Source of the DNA: Natrarchaeobius halalkaliphilus
GTDB taxonomy: Archaea; Halobacteriota; Halobacteria; Halobacteriales; Natrialbaceae
DNA length: 64,000 nucleotides
NCBI RefSeq assembly: GCF_003841485.1
Contig: NZ_REFY01000001.1
Span: 186,001-250,000, forward strand
Direction of reading: 5' to 3'
Shown: one piece after another, positions 16,656 through 25,525 of the stretch
Layout: every line of letters starts with the position of its first letter
Position numbering within the stretch: the first letter of the stretch is position 1
Made by a program: the position numbers and the translations under genes
Notes under the pieces: generated by a model
Told to the model about the DNA's origin: nothing
What the model saw: the letters and a program-made list of their open reading frames with translations, nothing else
Databases searched by the model: none

Positions 16656-17782
16656 ACGAGAATATTGTCCGTCTGTTATCGGAGATCGATGATCCAGAGA
16701 CTATCGAGAAAGTGCTGGAACAAACGGATGTAAGCAGTATGTCCCACGAGAAAACCAATCGCAATGGATTTGCTCGAGCTACCCTCTCTGATCTCTACAA
16801 GCGATTTCTCTCGCGCAGGCAGAATCGGAGCCCGTCAACGCGGGCCCAATACAAGCGAACGATTCCTCAATTCGTTGAATTCGCAGAAGACAACGACATT
16901 ACGAACCCAGTAGAAATTTCTTCACCGTTGGTTGATGCGTACGTCGACTACTTACAGTCGGAATATGACTCCGACGCAACGATCCTTACGTATACGAAGA
17001 ACGCACGCACATGGCTTCGGTGGCTCAGCCAACGGGAACTATGCGACGAATCAATTTACAGGATCCTCGATAAGGAGGAACTCGGTCTGACTCCAAGAGC
17101 TCGTGACGAGGCGATTCCGGAATCTGAAGCCACAGGTCTCCTTCAACGACTCCGGCGACGTCGACGAGGTTCTGGTATGCATGCTCTCACAGAGGTTCTC
17201 TGGAACGGTGGACCACGTATTGGTGGCGTTCACTCTCTTGATGTCCCCGATTTTGATCCCGAGAAGAAAGAACTCCGCTTCCGTCATAGACCGGAAACAG
17301 GGACGAGGCTAAAGAATGGTAACAAAAACTCGAACACAGCTGGTGATGGTGAGCGAAACATCGTGATAAAAGACGAGGTCATAAGCGCAATTCAATTGTA
17401 TATCGAGACAGAACGGCCAGACGTTACTGACGAGTACGGCCGAGAGCCGTTATTTGCGACAGAATACGGACGGGCTTCTCGGTCGACACTTCGTCGATGG
17501 GTGTACGAAGCTACGAGCTGTCGCTGGAATCCAAAAGATGCGGATGAGTGCTCGTGTGATGGTAGCTGTAATCCTGATTCAAGCGTATGCCCGGAGTCAT
17601 ATTACCCACATGCGATCCGTCGAGGATCGATTGTCAGCCATCTCAGCGGTGGCCTCAGGAGAGAACGAGCAAGCGAGCGATTTGATGTCTCTGTGAAGGT
17701 GATCAAGAAGCACTACGACCCTCGTACAGAACAAGACCGTCTCAACGATCGACGCGAAGCAGTCAAGCAGTCGTGGAATTGA
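16652..17782 (+). CDS. Tyrosine recombinase paired with the degenerate paralogue
   Basis: A 376-residue integrase. Active-site residues are R189 (WNGGPRIGGV), K221 (RLKNGNK), H320 and R323 (YYPHAIRRGS) and Y355 (VIKKHYDPR). The second His position is not obvious. Between them sits a Cys-rich insert (C290...CSCDGSC...C313) likely to bind zinc. The same class is found at 26034, which shares SPHPVRRGS, HYDQR and the Cys insert. It is co-transcribed with the gene at 15750. Confidence 0.8.
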   Translation: MNENIVRLLSEIDDPETIEKVLEQTDVSSMSHEKTNRNGFARATLSDLYKRFLSRRQNRSPSTRAQYKRTIPQFVEFAEDNDITNPVEISSPLVDAYVDYLQSEYDSDATILTYTKNARTWLRWLSQRELCDESIYRILDKEELGLTPRARDEAIPESEATGLLQRLRRRRRGSGMHALTEVLWNGGPRIGGVHSLDVPDFDPEKKELRFRHRPETGTRLKNGNKNSNTAGDGERNIVIKDEVISAIQLYIETERPDVTDEYGREPLFATEYGRASRSTLRRWVYEATSCRWNPKDADECSCDGSCNPDSSVCPESYYPHAIRRGSIVSHLSGGLRRERASERFDVSVKVIKKHYDPRTEQDRLNDRREAVKQSWN

Positions 17783-17915
17783 GCTACGAGACTATTAGCT
17801 TAAAATGGCTCTGTCGAGGTCCATTTTTCATATGATACTCTCGTGAAACTGCTGCTCATTACATGTACGAATTGACTGAGGATTCCTACCAGATATGGAT
17901 AGTGTTCGTAACTTC

Positions 17916-17933
17916 GTGCAAGATACAGAGCAC
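17916..17933. repeat. Recurring end-like motif, copy
   Basis: GTGCAAGATACAGAGCAC; the reverse complement is GTGCTCTGTATCTTGCAC. It resembles the motif copies at 4760, 9176, 19074, 22679, 22734 and 24677. It is probably a remnant IS or MITE terminus. The surrounding 17783-18069 holds no gene. Confidence 0.4.
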
Positions 17934-18069
17934 AAATGAACTACTGATTCTGTTGGATCAACGAAAGTAGTGACTGCTCAATGTAGGGTGCCCTGGGTCC
18001 GGGTACATAGAACTTTTTTCATCGAAATCCAGTTATCCCGTTCCAAAACCTACATCGCCAGATAATTAT

Positions 18070-18930
18070 TCAGTTCTCTCTTTCAATTCGAAGGAACTGA
18101 CGCTTAATATCGTCGAATAACACATACTCGGACTGATCAGCAAGTACATCACGGAGCTTGAGATCAATCCGATCCTCGAAATCAACCTTGAAGCTCGAAC
18201 CATCGCCGCCATCAGGCTGTGGGTGAGAAATTGCCTGCCATAACTCGTATTCGTTCCCATTAACCTGAACCATCTCACCATCTTCGAACTCAATTTCAAC
18301 CGTTCCCTCTTCTTCCTCACCTGGTAACCGATCCTCTAACGTGTCACCCGTCGGGTCTCCGGATCTATCCAGAATTGGCAACTCCAGCTGCTCATGGATG
18401 CTGTAGAGGCCCTCCGAGAGCTTCATCCAATCCTGTGACTTGGGATCCTTCACAAAGACGTGATGACGGTAAGGACCGAACCGGTGAGTGAACGTCCCGT
18501 CTACGGATTTGATAGCGCCATCGGTGATCTGTGAGATTTCAAAGAGCTGAATACCACACTCTTTTGCGATCCGCTTCGCACCAGATCTGTATCCGCTTCG
18601 AGATACGTAAATACCTTTGTCTGCGTCGGAGTGTTCCAGATAAAAGGCGAAGCTCGCCAAATGATCTTTCTCCATCGGGCTATTTCGACCCTTACATTCC
18701 ACGATGGCCGTGATCTCGTCTTCGCCGTCGCCTAACTGGAGATACACGTCCATCTGCTTGTAACCGAAGTCACACTCAAGATTGTGGTGGTGTCTCACCG
18801 TGTGGACATCCGAGATTTGTTGAAGTTTACTCTCAAGAATTGTTGCCGTAACTTCTTCGTACACATCTGAACGAAGACGCTCGGCGTTTCGTACGTGTTC
18901 GAAGAGACGCTCTACACCATCCTCGTTCAT
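18070..18930 (-). CDS. Mrr-like PD-(D/E)XK restriction endonuclease
   Basis: A 286-residue protein starting at ATG 18930 (MNEDGVERLF); a start 54 bases upstream is possible but its residues look non-native. The nuclease core is CDFGYKQMDVYLQL..., then TAIVECKGRNSP, giving the D...ECK catalytic pattern, then a helix and GIYVSRSGYRSGAKRIAKECGIQLFEI, typical of Mrr_cat domains. The C-terminal ~120 residues are acidic and unrecognised. It stands alone between recombinases and AbiE, with no methylase. It probably cuts modified or foreign DNA. Confidence 0.68.
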   Translation of the reverse strand: MNEDGVERLFEHVRNAERLRSDVYEEVTATILESKLQQISDVHTVRHHHNLECDFGYKQMDVYLQLGDGEDEITAIVECKGRNSPMEKDHLASFAFYLEHSDADKGIYVSRSGYRSGAKRIAKECGIQLFEISQITDGAIKSVDGTFTHRFGPYRHHVFVKDPKSQDWMKLSEGLYSIHEQLELPILDRSGDPTGDTLEDRLPGEEEEGTVEIEFEDGEMVQVNGNEYELWQAISHPQPDGGDGSSFKVDFEDRIDLKLRDVLADQSEYVLFDDIKRQFLRIEREN

Positions 18931-19402
18931 TACTCCACGGTATGAGAGCCGCCACCTTAACACATCGTGGCGAGCCGAGTACACTCTAAAAATGAGATTC
19001 CTCTCACAGACCCACGTAGCAGAAAACCGACGAACTGAATCCGTGAATCAAAATGGCCTCCGTGCTGAACTCAGGCTCTGTATTTAGCACATCGTTTTTG
19101 GAAGTCAACAGGGAGGCAAGAACTTGCCCTGGTCACGTTTATACTGATCGCAGAGGACTCCAAATATACTTCCTCATAGATATTTGATAGAGCTACTGAA
19201 ACCTTAGTCGCTAAAAGAGGTACAGTGTATGAGGCGGATTCTGCGGCAAAGTCCTCCAGTGGGCTATACTAAATAGAACTTTTCTAACTATTTTTAGAGT
19301 TTATGTTCTTGTAGCGACTTTGGAGCCGATTTTAACGATAAGGATACACAACAAATACCTTTATCTCTGGGTAGATTTAGACTCTATGTATACTGAGCGG
19401 CT
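18931..19402. other. Intergenic stretch with end-like inverted motif
   Basis: There is no gene here. GTGCTGAA (19062-19069) and TTTAGCAC (19083-19090) face each other around GGCTCTGTATTTAGCAC (19074-19090), one of the recurring end-like motifs. At 19196-19220 TGAAACCTTAGTCGCTAAA echoes 4729-4750. The final 100 bases are AT-rich and carry the promoter of abiEi. Confidence 0.4.
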
Positions 19403-20236
19403 ATGAGCCCAACAAATGAGCCAGAGATTCAAAGGAAGAGTCTATCGACGCGCGAATCCCGAACTCTCTCGCGACTTGCAAGCGAAGGACGGCAGATCAT
19501 CACTATCGATGATATCGAGGATACACTGGACATTCCTCGAAAATCAGCGAAGGACATGGCGTACTCTCTCAAAGAGAAAGGCTGGTTGGAGCGTCTCACC
19601 CCCGGAAAGTACATGATCCTGCCGCTCTCTGCTGGAGAGAAGGCAGTATATACAGAACACGAGTTCGTCATTGCCTCAGCACTCGTGGATCCGATGTACG
19701 TCGGCTACTGGAGTGCGATGAATCATCACGGTCTGACGGAACAACTATCGCGGACAGTGTACCTTGTGACGACAGAACGAGTGCAACCACGCGAGATCCA
19801 TGGTGTTGAGTATCGGCCGGTGTCGGTTACTGAGCAGAAATTCTTCGGCTATCAACCGTCAGCGGTCGGATCGACGCAGGTAAACATCGCCAGCATCGAA
19901 AAGACGCTCGTCGACTGCGCCGACCATCCCGAGTTCTGTGGTGGAATCGGCGAACTCGTCAAAGCGATGCAAAGAGCGACGGAAAAGCGTTGTTCGTGGG
20001 AAACCGTCGTCGAATATCTTCGCCAAGTTGGGAATGGTGCTGCAACGAAACGCATCGTCTACCTCGCTGACCAACTCGATATCGATCTCCCGGAGTACCG
20101 GGATCTCGTCGAGAATTTTACGACTGGATATCCACTTCTCGATCCAACTCGAGAAGCGACGGGTACCCGAGACAGCAAGTACCAGCTGCGGCTGAATGTA
20201 GAACCTGAAGCGTTCCTTCCAGACGACTTTGCATGA
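19403..20236 (+). CDS. abiEi: AbiEi-type antitoxin
   Basis: A 277-residue antitoxin of the AbiE (type IV toxin-antitoxin) kind. An N-terminal winged helix (ITIDDIEDTLDIPRKSAKDMAYSLKEKGWLERLTPGKYMILP) is followed by the AbiEi core, including YVGYWSAMNHHGLTEQLSRTVYLVTTER and IASIEKTLVDCADHPEFCGG. AbiEi normally represses its own operon and counteracts the toxin without binding it. ATG 20233 of the toxin overlaps its stop by four bases. The frame is intact. Confidence 0.88.
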   Translation: MSPTNEPEIQRKSLSTRESRTLSRLASEGRQIITIDDIEDTLDIPRKSAKDMAYSLKEKGWLERLTPGKYMILPLSAGEKAVYTEHEFVIASALVDPMYVGYWSAMNHHGLTEQLSRTVYLVTTERVQPREIHGVEYRPVSVTEQKFFGYQPSAVGSTQVNIASIEKTLVDCADHPEFCGGIGELVKAMQRATEKRCSWETVVEYLRQVGNGAATKRIVYLADQLDIDLPEYRDLVENFTTGYPLLDPTREATGTRDSKYQLRLNVEPEAFLPDDFA

Positions 20237-21024
20237 TCACTGACACACGACTGAGGCAGTTAGCCAGAGAACTAGACGTTCGCCTGGGTTACGCGGAGAA
20301 GAATTACGTCAACTCGTGGATCCTGTGGGCGATCTATACCAGTTCGTATGGCGATAATTTGCTGTTCAAGGGCGGCACCGCTCTTAGCAAGCTCTACTTC
20401 CCAGAGACGTGGCGATATTCAGAAGATCTCGATCTCGGTGTCGAAGGGGGCTATCGGGGTAGCGAGGAGGAACTGGAGATGGCGTTAGACGACGCAGCAA
20501 GGCGATCCGGGATCGACTTCGAGGTTACCCAACATCGCGAGTTGCGGAATGAGGGTTATCCGACCCATTACGTCGACATCGACATCCAGTATAACGCCGT
20601 TCTTGGTCACAGGAATACGACGAGCTTGGACGTCATGATTGACGAGTTCGTAGCGTTCGATTCCGTGGAGCACACGCACCAGTATGAGGACACGCCTGAA
20701 TTCATATTGACTGCGTACAGCCTCGAGGAGATTTTTGCAGAGAAACTGCGAGCGCTCTACCAGCGGTCACAAGCGCGTGACTACTACGACCTCTATCGGA
20801 TGATTACAGAAGCCGACGTTGATGACTCTGTTATCGTGCCAGCCTTCACGAGGAAGTGTGAACACGACGGCTTGGAAATCAACCTCGAGGACGGACTTCC
20901 GAGCGAGAAGCGTGCTGAGATTCGTGATGGCTGGCAGAATACGCTCCCTGATCTCGTTGCCAATCTCCCCGAGTTCGATTCTGTCTATGAAATACTCGAG
21001 GACTATATTGAATCACTGGCGTAA
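20233..21024 (+). CDS. abiEii: AbiEii-type nucleotidyltransferase toxin
   Basis: A 263-residue toxin, coupled to abiEi. It has LLFKGGTALSKLYF (G47-G48-T49) and RYSEDLDLGV (S63-E64-D65-L66-D67), the GG[S/T]...[S/T]xDxD pattern of the DUF1814 nucleotidyltransferases. A C-terminal helical part includes EEIFAEKLRALYQRSQARDYYDLY, also diagnostic. Members transfer nucleotides to tRNA or other acceptors and arrest growth on phage infection. All key residues are present. Confidence 0.9.
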   Translation: MITDTRLRQLARELDVRLGYAEKNYVNSWILWAIYTSSYGDNLLFKGGTALSKLYFPETWRYSEDLDLGVEGGYRGSEEELEMALDDAARRSGIDFEVTQHRELRNEGYPTHYVDIDIQYNAVLGHRNTTSLDVMIDEFVAFDSVEHTHQYEDTPEFILTAYSLEEIFAEKLRALYQRSQARDYYDLYRMITEADVDDSVIVPAFTRKCEHDGLEINLEDGLPSEKRAEIRDGWQNTLPDLVANLPEFDSVYEILEDYIESLA

Positions 21025-21142
21025 CTCTGCTATATTGAATCCGTCTGCTCGAGTGCGTTGATTGGCTCGCCAGTGAGATAAATTCGACCAGGGTAAAAGC
21101 CGCGTTTCGTGGAGGTCTGGGACTGGAACAACACGCTCGTGC

Positions 21143-21625
21143 TTACAGATCGTCACTCGTTTTTCCCTGGTTGTCCTCGAGGTCCATGATTAGGCGCTCG
21201 GCCTCTGCGTCGACGGTTGTCGAGTCTCGGGTTTCAGCAGTAGCCGGTTCGTCGTCTGGATTGATGCTCGGTAGTTCCTCTTCCCATCCTTCTTTGGCGT
21301 AGGCGTCGTCGTCCGGTGTAGAATCGAAGAGTCTAACGGCTGCGTCGAGCGATTCAAGTCGCTGCCGTAATACGTCTGCGCGATCGGGTTCGACGTAGTA
21401 TACCCCGCTCGATCGACTGATAAGGTCCTTTTTAAAAAGACGCGCCATCGTTTTCGACGCGCTTGACTTGCTGATGTTGGTGTGGTCTGCGACCTCGAGA
21501 GGAGTGAATCCGTACTTCTGGTTGGCGACGAGGAAGCGAAGCGCTTCGTATTCGTTCGTATCAGGTTTGATTGGGAAGGGTTCGTCGTTCGTGAGTTCGT
21601 CAACGGGGATAGGCATTCTTGTCAC
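21143..21625 (-). CDS. MarR-like winged-helix regulator, orphan of a possible toxin-antitoxin pair
   Basis: A 160-residue protein. A winged helix at about 25-70 (NEYEALRFLVANQKYGFTPLEVADHTNISKSSASKTMARLFKKDLI) is followed by a highly acidic, low-complexity C-terminus. In haloarchaea such proteins often precede a small toxin-like gene. Here the expected downstream space (21025-21142) holds none, so it appears orphaned. The function is presumed DNA binding. Confidence 0.65.
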   Translation of the reverse strand: MTRMPIPVDELTNDEPFPIKPDTNEYEALRFLVANQKYGFTPLEVADHTNISKSSASKTMARLFKKDLISRSSGVYYVEPDRADVLRQRLESLDAAVRLFDSTPDDDAYAKEGWEEELPSINPDDEPATAETRDSTTVDAEAERLIMDLEDNQGKTSDDL

Positions 21626-21736
21626 TGCTTGTCACCGACTGCCATTGAGATTTTCGCCCGTGATCTTGACTGGATATTAGGGATTTCACCGACATATTCT
21701 CCGGAAAACCGACCTAACGCACAAGAACCTCTGCCA

Positions 21737-21966
21737 TTAAGGTTCGTTGCTGCTTGATTCGCGAGTCTTCTCGGGACCAGGTTGAACGAAGCTATTCATA
21801 AATTCCTGATCAGCGTCCGTGAATGCGCCGAGTGGGGCCTCAATGTCCTCTGTCCGTCTCTTCCGAGAGCAATATTCCAGTTCGAATTTCGTGTAAGGAC
21901 CCATCAGATAGGTGTAAAAACCGGATAGGACGGCTCAGTAAGCCGATCAAGAAGAACATCGCGCAT
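21737..21966 (-). pseudogene. Truncated, frameshifted DUF7509-like remnant
   Basis: Reading down from ATG 21966 gives MRDVLLDRLTEPSYPVF. After a one-base shift the text continues as TYLMGPYTKFELEY, then a shortened tail ending at TAA 21737-21739. The order matches the start of a haloarchaeal family I remember as DUF7509 (LMGPY near residue 20). The length of 230 bases is not a multiple of three, consistent with one frameshift, and most of the protein is missing. The rest of 21626-22093 contains nothing else I can name. Confidence 0.5.
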
Positions 21967-22129
21967 CGGCATAGCATCTTAATCGCGCATAGAAGTCACT
22001 ACTGATGAGATGGTTGATAATCTACCTGTTCGCTCTACACCCGATTTCCACCGCTCACAGCCTGAATCATAGAAGGTAACAGTCTGTACTTTCTTGATGA
22101 GCGAGCCCGTACCGGCTCATATGACAAGT

Positions 22130-22533
22130 AAACAGACGGGGGACGACGCGGACAACAATGCGGACGCGCAGCCGGTTTCTGACGTCACAGCCGAGTTATT
22201 TGAGGAGGTGACCCACATGAACTCGGCGACTACACCGACCGATTCAAGGCTGTGGCCCATCCACTCCGGTTCACCATCCTCTACCGATTACGTGATGTCG
22301 ATGGGATGAATGCGAAAGAGCTCTCTGCGCTTACCGGTCGGAGTGGGAACGCCCTCCACACGCATCTTAACACGCTCGTGGACGCCAACCTTGTGACGAA
22401 TTGGAAGCAAACCAATCCCAACAAGCATCAACCCTACTCCTATTATGCGATCAGCGGCCAGGGGGCACAACTCATCGACCTCGCAGTTGAGTCACTCAGG
22501 CACGAACAGGATGTCCTTGAGACTTATCAGTAA
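22130..22533 (+). pseudogene. ArsR-like HTH gene with an N-terminal frameshift
   Basis: The first part (from ATG 22130, MTSKQTGDDADNNADAQ) runs in one frame to about 22220. The second part reads DYTDRFKAVAHPLRFTILYRL and a good winged helix (MNAKELSALTGRSGNALHTHLNTLVDANLV) in another frame to TAA 22533. The text on each side of ATGAACTCGG joins sensibly if one base is removed or two are added. The HTH part could still be made from an internal start (GTG 22249 or ATG 22306). It may also be a sequencing error. Confidence 0.55.
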
Positions 22534-22678
22534 TAGTAGCTGAAAATACACCAATTCTATTTAACTCGGTAGTAGGACCACCCCCGATATCGGTACATAA
22601 GGATGCTTATTGACGACTCCCACCCTCTGATATTATGAGACCAGTCTGTGGAGTGACAGTACTAATAGGGACTGATAC

Positions 22679-22752
22679 GCGCTTTGTATCTTGCAAAGGT
22701 GTAACGAACTATTGATTTTCTGTCGGTAGGTGCGTGCGAGATACAGAGAGTG
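22679..22752. repeat. Small element-like block with facing end motifs
   Basis: GCGCTTTGTATCTTGCAA (22679-22696) faces GTGCGAGATACAGAG (22734-22748). The inverted match is about 12 of 14 bases, around 38 bases of spacer. Both copies belong to the recurring end-like motif of this island. It directly abuts the MITE-like element at 22753. Confidence 0.4.
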
Positions 22753-22893
22753 GGCCTTGTTTAGACGCAGCAGGAATCGGCTCTAACGCTTCGTTCTCAA
22801 CGTGTGAATCTGTACCGTGAGGTGCTCTCTACTGCGTTCTGCTCAGCCGAAATGACTCCTGGACCGCCCATTCGGGAGCGTCTAAACAAAGCC
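22753..22893. mobile_element. MITE-like element with 16-bp terminal inverted repeats
   Basis: GGCCTTGTTTAGACGC at 22753-22768 and GCGTCTAAACAAAGCC at 22878-22893 match as inverted repeats at 15 of 16 positions and bound 141 bases with no gene. GTG flanks both outer edges, a possible 3-bp target duplication. Ends beginning GGC(T/C)TTGTT are typical of IS5-related elements, so this may be a non-autonomous derivative. No parent copy is present in the window. Confidence 0.6.
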
Positions 22894-22913
22894 GTGGAAT
22901 TGTATATAGGATG

Positions 22914-23771
22914 TTACTGCATCGGATCATCAAACAAGTCTGATTGTATCACCTCTACATCGATTTTAGAGTTGTCAACAATATCACCCACTACATCTGG
23001 GAAATAGCTATCAGCAGTTGGCGAAATGTATACTGATTCGACCAATTCATTGACATCAATAGATATTTCGAGGCCTGGATCATATGGCCATTCTACTCCA
23101 TCACTTGTGATTGTAGGAGCCCCCTCAGTAGCGGATTGTAAATAATTAGATATAACAACCCTATATTCCTTTTCGTAGTCAAAGCTATTTCTCTTGTGGT
23201 AAACCGGTGCAGAAATACCACGGGGCATAGTTTCCTCATAATCAGTATATTCTACTTTGCCAAACCGAAACGAGATATAATCAGTTCCTCGCCGTTTATC
23301 AGTGATAGCGGCTCGAAGGTTACTTGCCCTAGTCTTAATTGCAACTCCCTTATTACCTTCAACGAATTTTTCCCATAAAGCTACTGACTGATGTGGGCTA
23401 TTCGTCCAACAGTTGACATATGAAGACAGGTTTCCTGCTTTTGCTTTTTTGAGGGCCTCTTCCTCGGAAAGGTCAAACCAATCAACATGCATTTCAGCAA
23501 TTTTCTTAGCCGTCTTCTCTGAATAGACACCCTCATACGGATCATCGAAATTTGTGACATGGTTGAACCACAGGTACTCATCCTCTAATATTGTATATAG
23601 TTTCGAGAGGTCCATATACTTCCATAATGTATCGTCATCATCTTCATTAATATCATTAGGACACCAATTTTCGCGTTCTGGCTTTTCTAAGTCGAAATCC
23701 CCAATATTATCGTGTCGTTCAGGTTGGAAAATATGATCGTGGTCCTCAATACGATCTGTATGTTCCTCCAT
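22914..23771 (-). CDS. DUF2971 family protein
   Basis: A 285-residue protein with the DUF2971 pattern: YMDLSKLYTILEDEYLWFNHVTNFDDPYEG, then CWTNSPHQSVALWEKFVEGNKGVAIK and EYRVVISNYL. The family is widespread in prokaryotic accessory regions and its activity is not established. The gene is clearly AT-rich compared with its neighbours and with the chromosome, a sign of recent transfer. It stands alone, directly beside the MITE-like element, which ends 20 bases beyond its stop. Confidence 0.78.
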   Translation of the reverse strand: MEEHTDRIEDHDHIFQPERHDNIGDFDLEKPERENWCPNDINEDDDDTLWKYMDLSKLYTILEDEYLWFNHVTNFDDPYEGVYSEKTAKKIAEMHVDWFDLSEEEALKKAKAGNLSSYVNCWTNSPHQSVALWEKFVEGNKGVAIKTRASNLRAAITDKRRGTDYISFRFGKVEYTDYEETMPRGISAPVYHKRNSFDYEKEYRVVISNYLQSATEGAPTITSDGVEWPYDPGLEISIDVNELVESVYISPTADSYFPDVVGDIVDNSKIDVEVIQSDLFDDPMQ

Positions 23772-24028
23772 ATTGGTTATTCTGAGCTACATGATGTTAG
23801 CTTAAGGGATATAATCTTACAAGACTCAGTTACTATAACTCAAAAAACAGGAATATGGTTTCTAATCGATACATGTGAGTATAACCATAGTGCAGAGAGT
23901 GTATTCAGCAGATTGAGATCATTTGTTCCGGATGATTCGACCTGAATCACCTGCTCGTTAAATATGCTTCCTGACCTCAAACTTGGATAGTACACAACAT
24001 CTATTTACTGACAGTATAATTGTATGAT

Positions 24029-24640
24029 ATGGATCTCTACAACAAAGACATTGACCCATTTGGCCATAGGCCAATTACCTCGGTAACGGCGAGAGACGTG
24101 CTCTCAAACCCACGATGGGCATATTTGTTATTTGAGCTTGGCGTCATCAATAACCAGGATTCCTCCCAAACAGCCGATGGGCTGGCAGACCAGTTGGAAT
24201 TAGCCCCCGAAACAGTTTCTGAAGATTTAGATGCGCTGGCGGACCGAGACGCTGTTAGTGTAACATCCGAATCACCTCCACGCTATCGATCAAAGGGGAG
24301 TCATTTTTACGCAGAAAACTGGGTAGAACTCCCCGACCGTGAGCGTGTTGAGTATATTCCGAAGGTTATGTTTGGTGCTATCGGATACGGATATATCGAT
24401 CCAACGGTACAGCAGGTGATTGACGAGTATGGGTATGGGAAGTTTCATGCAGCCGCCAGCATCTATGAAGCCGCTATCCTCGATGGAGAGTTAGATTATT
24501 CATTTGGAGAAATGTTCCCAAGTATACCCCACCGTGATTTAGCTCCGATCAAGCGGGCGTATAAATACGCATATGGCCGCCTTTCCGTGGACCCACTCTG
24601 GGGGAAGACGTACGATATCGAGTGTACGACTGAAGAGTAA
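24029..24640 (+). CDS. Unrecognised protein with N-terminal helix-turn-helix
   Basis: A 203-residue protein from ATG 24029 (MDLYNKDIDPFGHRP); an ATG nine bases upstream is also in frame. Residues about 20-85 form a winged helix (SSQTADGLADQLELAPETVSEDLDALADRDAVSV). The remainder is a helical domain of unknown type (VMFGAIGYGYIDPTVQQVIDEYGYGKFHAAASIYEAAIL). It may be a regulator with a ligand or partner domain. It is not linked to another gene. Confidence 0.55.
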   Translation: MDLYNKDIDPFGHRPITSVTARDVLSNPRWAYLLFELGVINNQDSSQTADGLADQLELAPETVSEDLDALADRDAVSVTSESPPRYRSKGSHFYAENWVELPDRERVEYIPKVMFGAIGYGYIDPTVQQVIDEYGYGKFHAAASIYEAAILDGELDYSFGEMFPSIPHRDLAPIKRAYKYAYGRLSVDPLWGKTYDIECTTEE

Positions 24641-24676
24641 CCGAACTCTCGCTATCAGAACCGTAGTGACCGATTC

Positions 24677-24694
24677 GCGCTCTGTATTTAGCAC
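24677..24694. repeat. Recurring end-like motif, copy
   Basis: GCGCTCTGTATTTAGCAC, nearly the same as the copy at 19074 and close to the reverse complement of 4760. It lies in the 246-base gap before the HEPN-like gene. Confidence 0.4.
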
Positions 24695-24886
24695 GACTCG
24701 TCGAACACCATCTGTAACTGGAAAGAGTCACAGCGGTAGATACGTACCTGTAGTGTGCAGTGGTTTCGCGGGGTTTAGTATTTAAAGAAAAGGATTTCAA
24801 CAGAGCGGGAGGGTTCTATGCTACGGTCCTCCAGATAGCAATAATGAGCAGAAATATTACCAATTGGTTTTCTAAAGGAATAGTAT

Positions 24887-25525
24887 ATGGCTACCCCAGA
24901 GCCTCAGACACTCCAAGACATCTACAACCGGGCAGAATACTTCCTCGGGCAAGCAAAAGAAACCGAAACCGACGACGAAGTTCGGTGGAACCTGAGCGCC
25001 TTCCTTACGGCAGTCTACTCCTTAGAGGGCGTGCTTCGAGACGAATTCAATATCAAGAATTGGATCTCCAAGCAGAAGAACTTAGATCTATATGAATATA
25101 TCCGTGAAAACCGAACTGTGACAGATCACGTTGGAGCCCCAGCTACATATCCGACGGCTCGTCCTGCTCTTACAACTCGGTATGGTTCTGGTGATGGTCG
25201 CGGTTTCATCTTTGAAGCACCGAACACACCGGGCGATAGGAACATCCATACCAGTCAAATCGAATTAGAGAAGCCGCCTCGAGGAGCTCTTTCCGGAGAG
25301 TCCATTTCACCGGAAGATAGAGAAAAGCGACACAAAGATCAGACCAGTTCTAATGACCACACCATAGAGTCTGCATTGGTTTTCCATGACTTGCCTAATC
25401 AACCGGTTCCAGAGCAGTATAACGGAGTTCCTGCAATAGAGGTTTGCTGTGACTACCTTAGCCTGCTACAGGACTACCTGAACGATTGGAGAGAAATATC
25501 AACGACCAAAAATAGTGAGGTTTAA
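24887..25525 (+). CDS. HEPN-like protein
   Basis: A 212-residue protein. The first ~90 residues are helical (QTLQDIYNRAEYFLGQAKETETDDEVRWNLSAFLTAVYSLEGVL...) and carry R76-TVTD-H81, which fits the R-x4-6-H motif of HEPN ribonucleases. The middle is polar and low in structure. The C-terminus ends in a helix (IEVCCDYLSLLQDYLNDW). HEPN proteins are common RNases in defence and toxin systems. There is no nucleotidyltransferase partner beside it. The call rests on layout and one motif. Confidence 0.5.
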   Translation: MATPEPQTLQDIYNRAEYFLGQAKETETDDEVRWNLSAFLTAVYSLEGVLRDEFNIKNWISKQKNLDLYEYIRENRTVTDHVGAPATYPTARPALTTRYGSGDGRGFIFEAPNTPGDRNIHTSQIELEKPPRGALSGESISPEDREKRHKDQTSSNDHTIESALVFHDLPNQPVPEQYNGVPAIEVCCDYLSLLQDYLNDWREISTTKNSEV

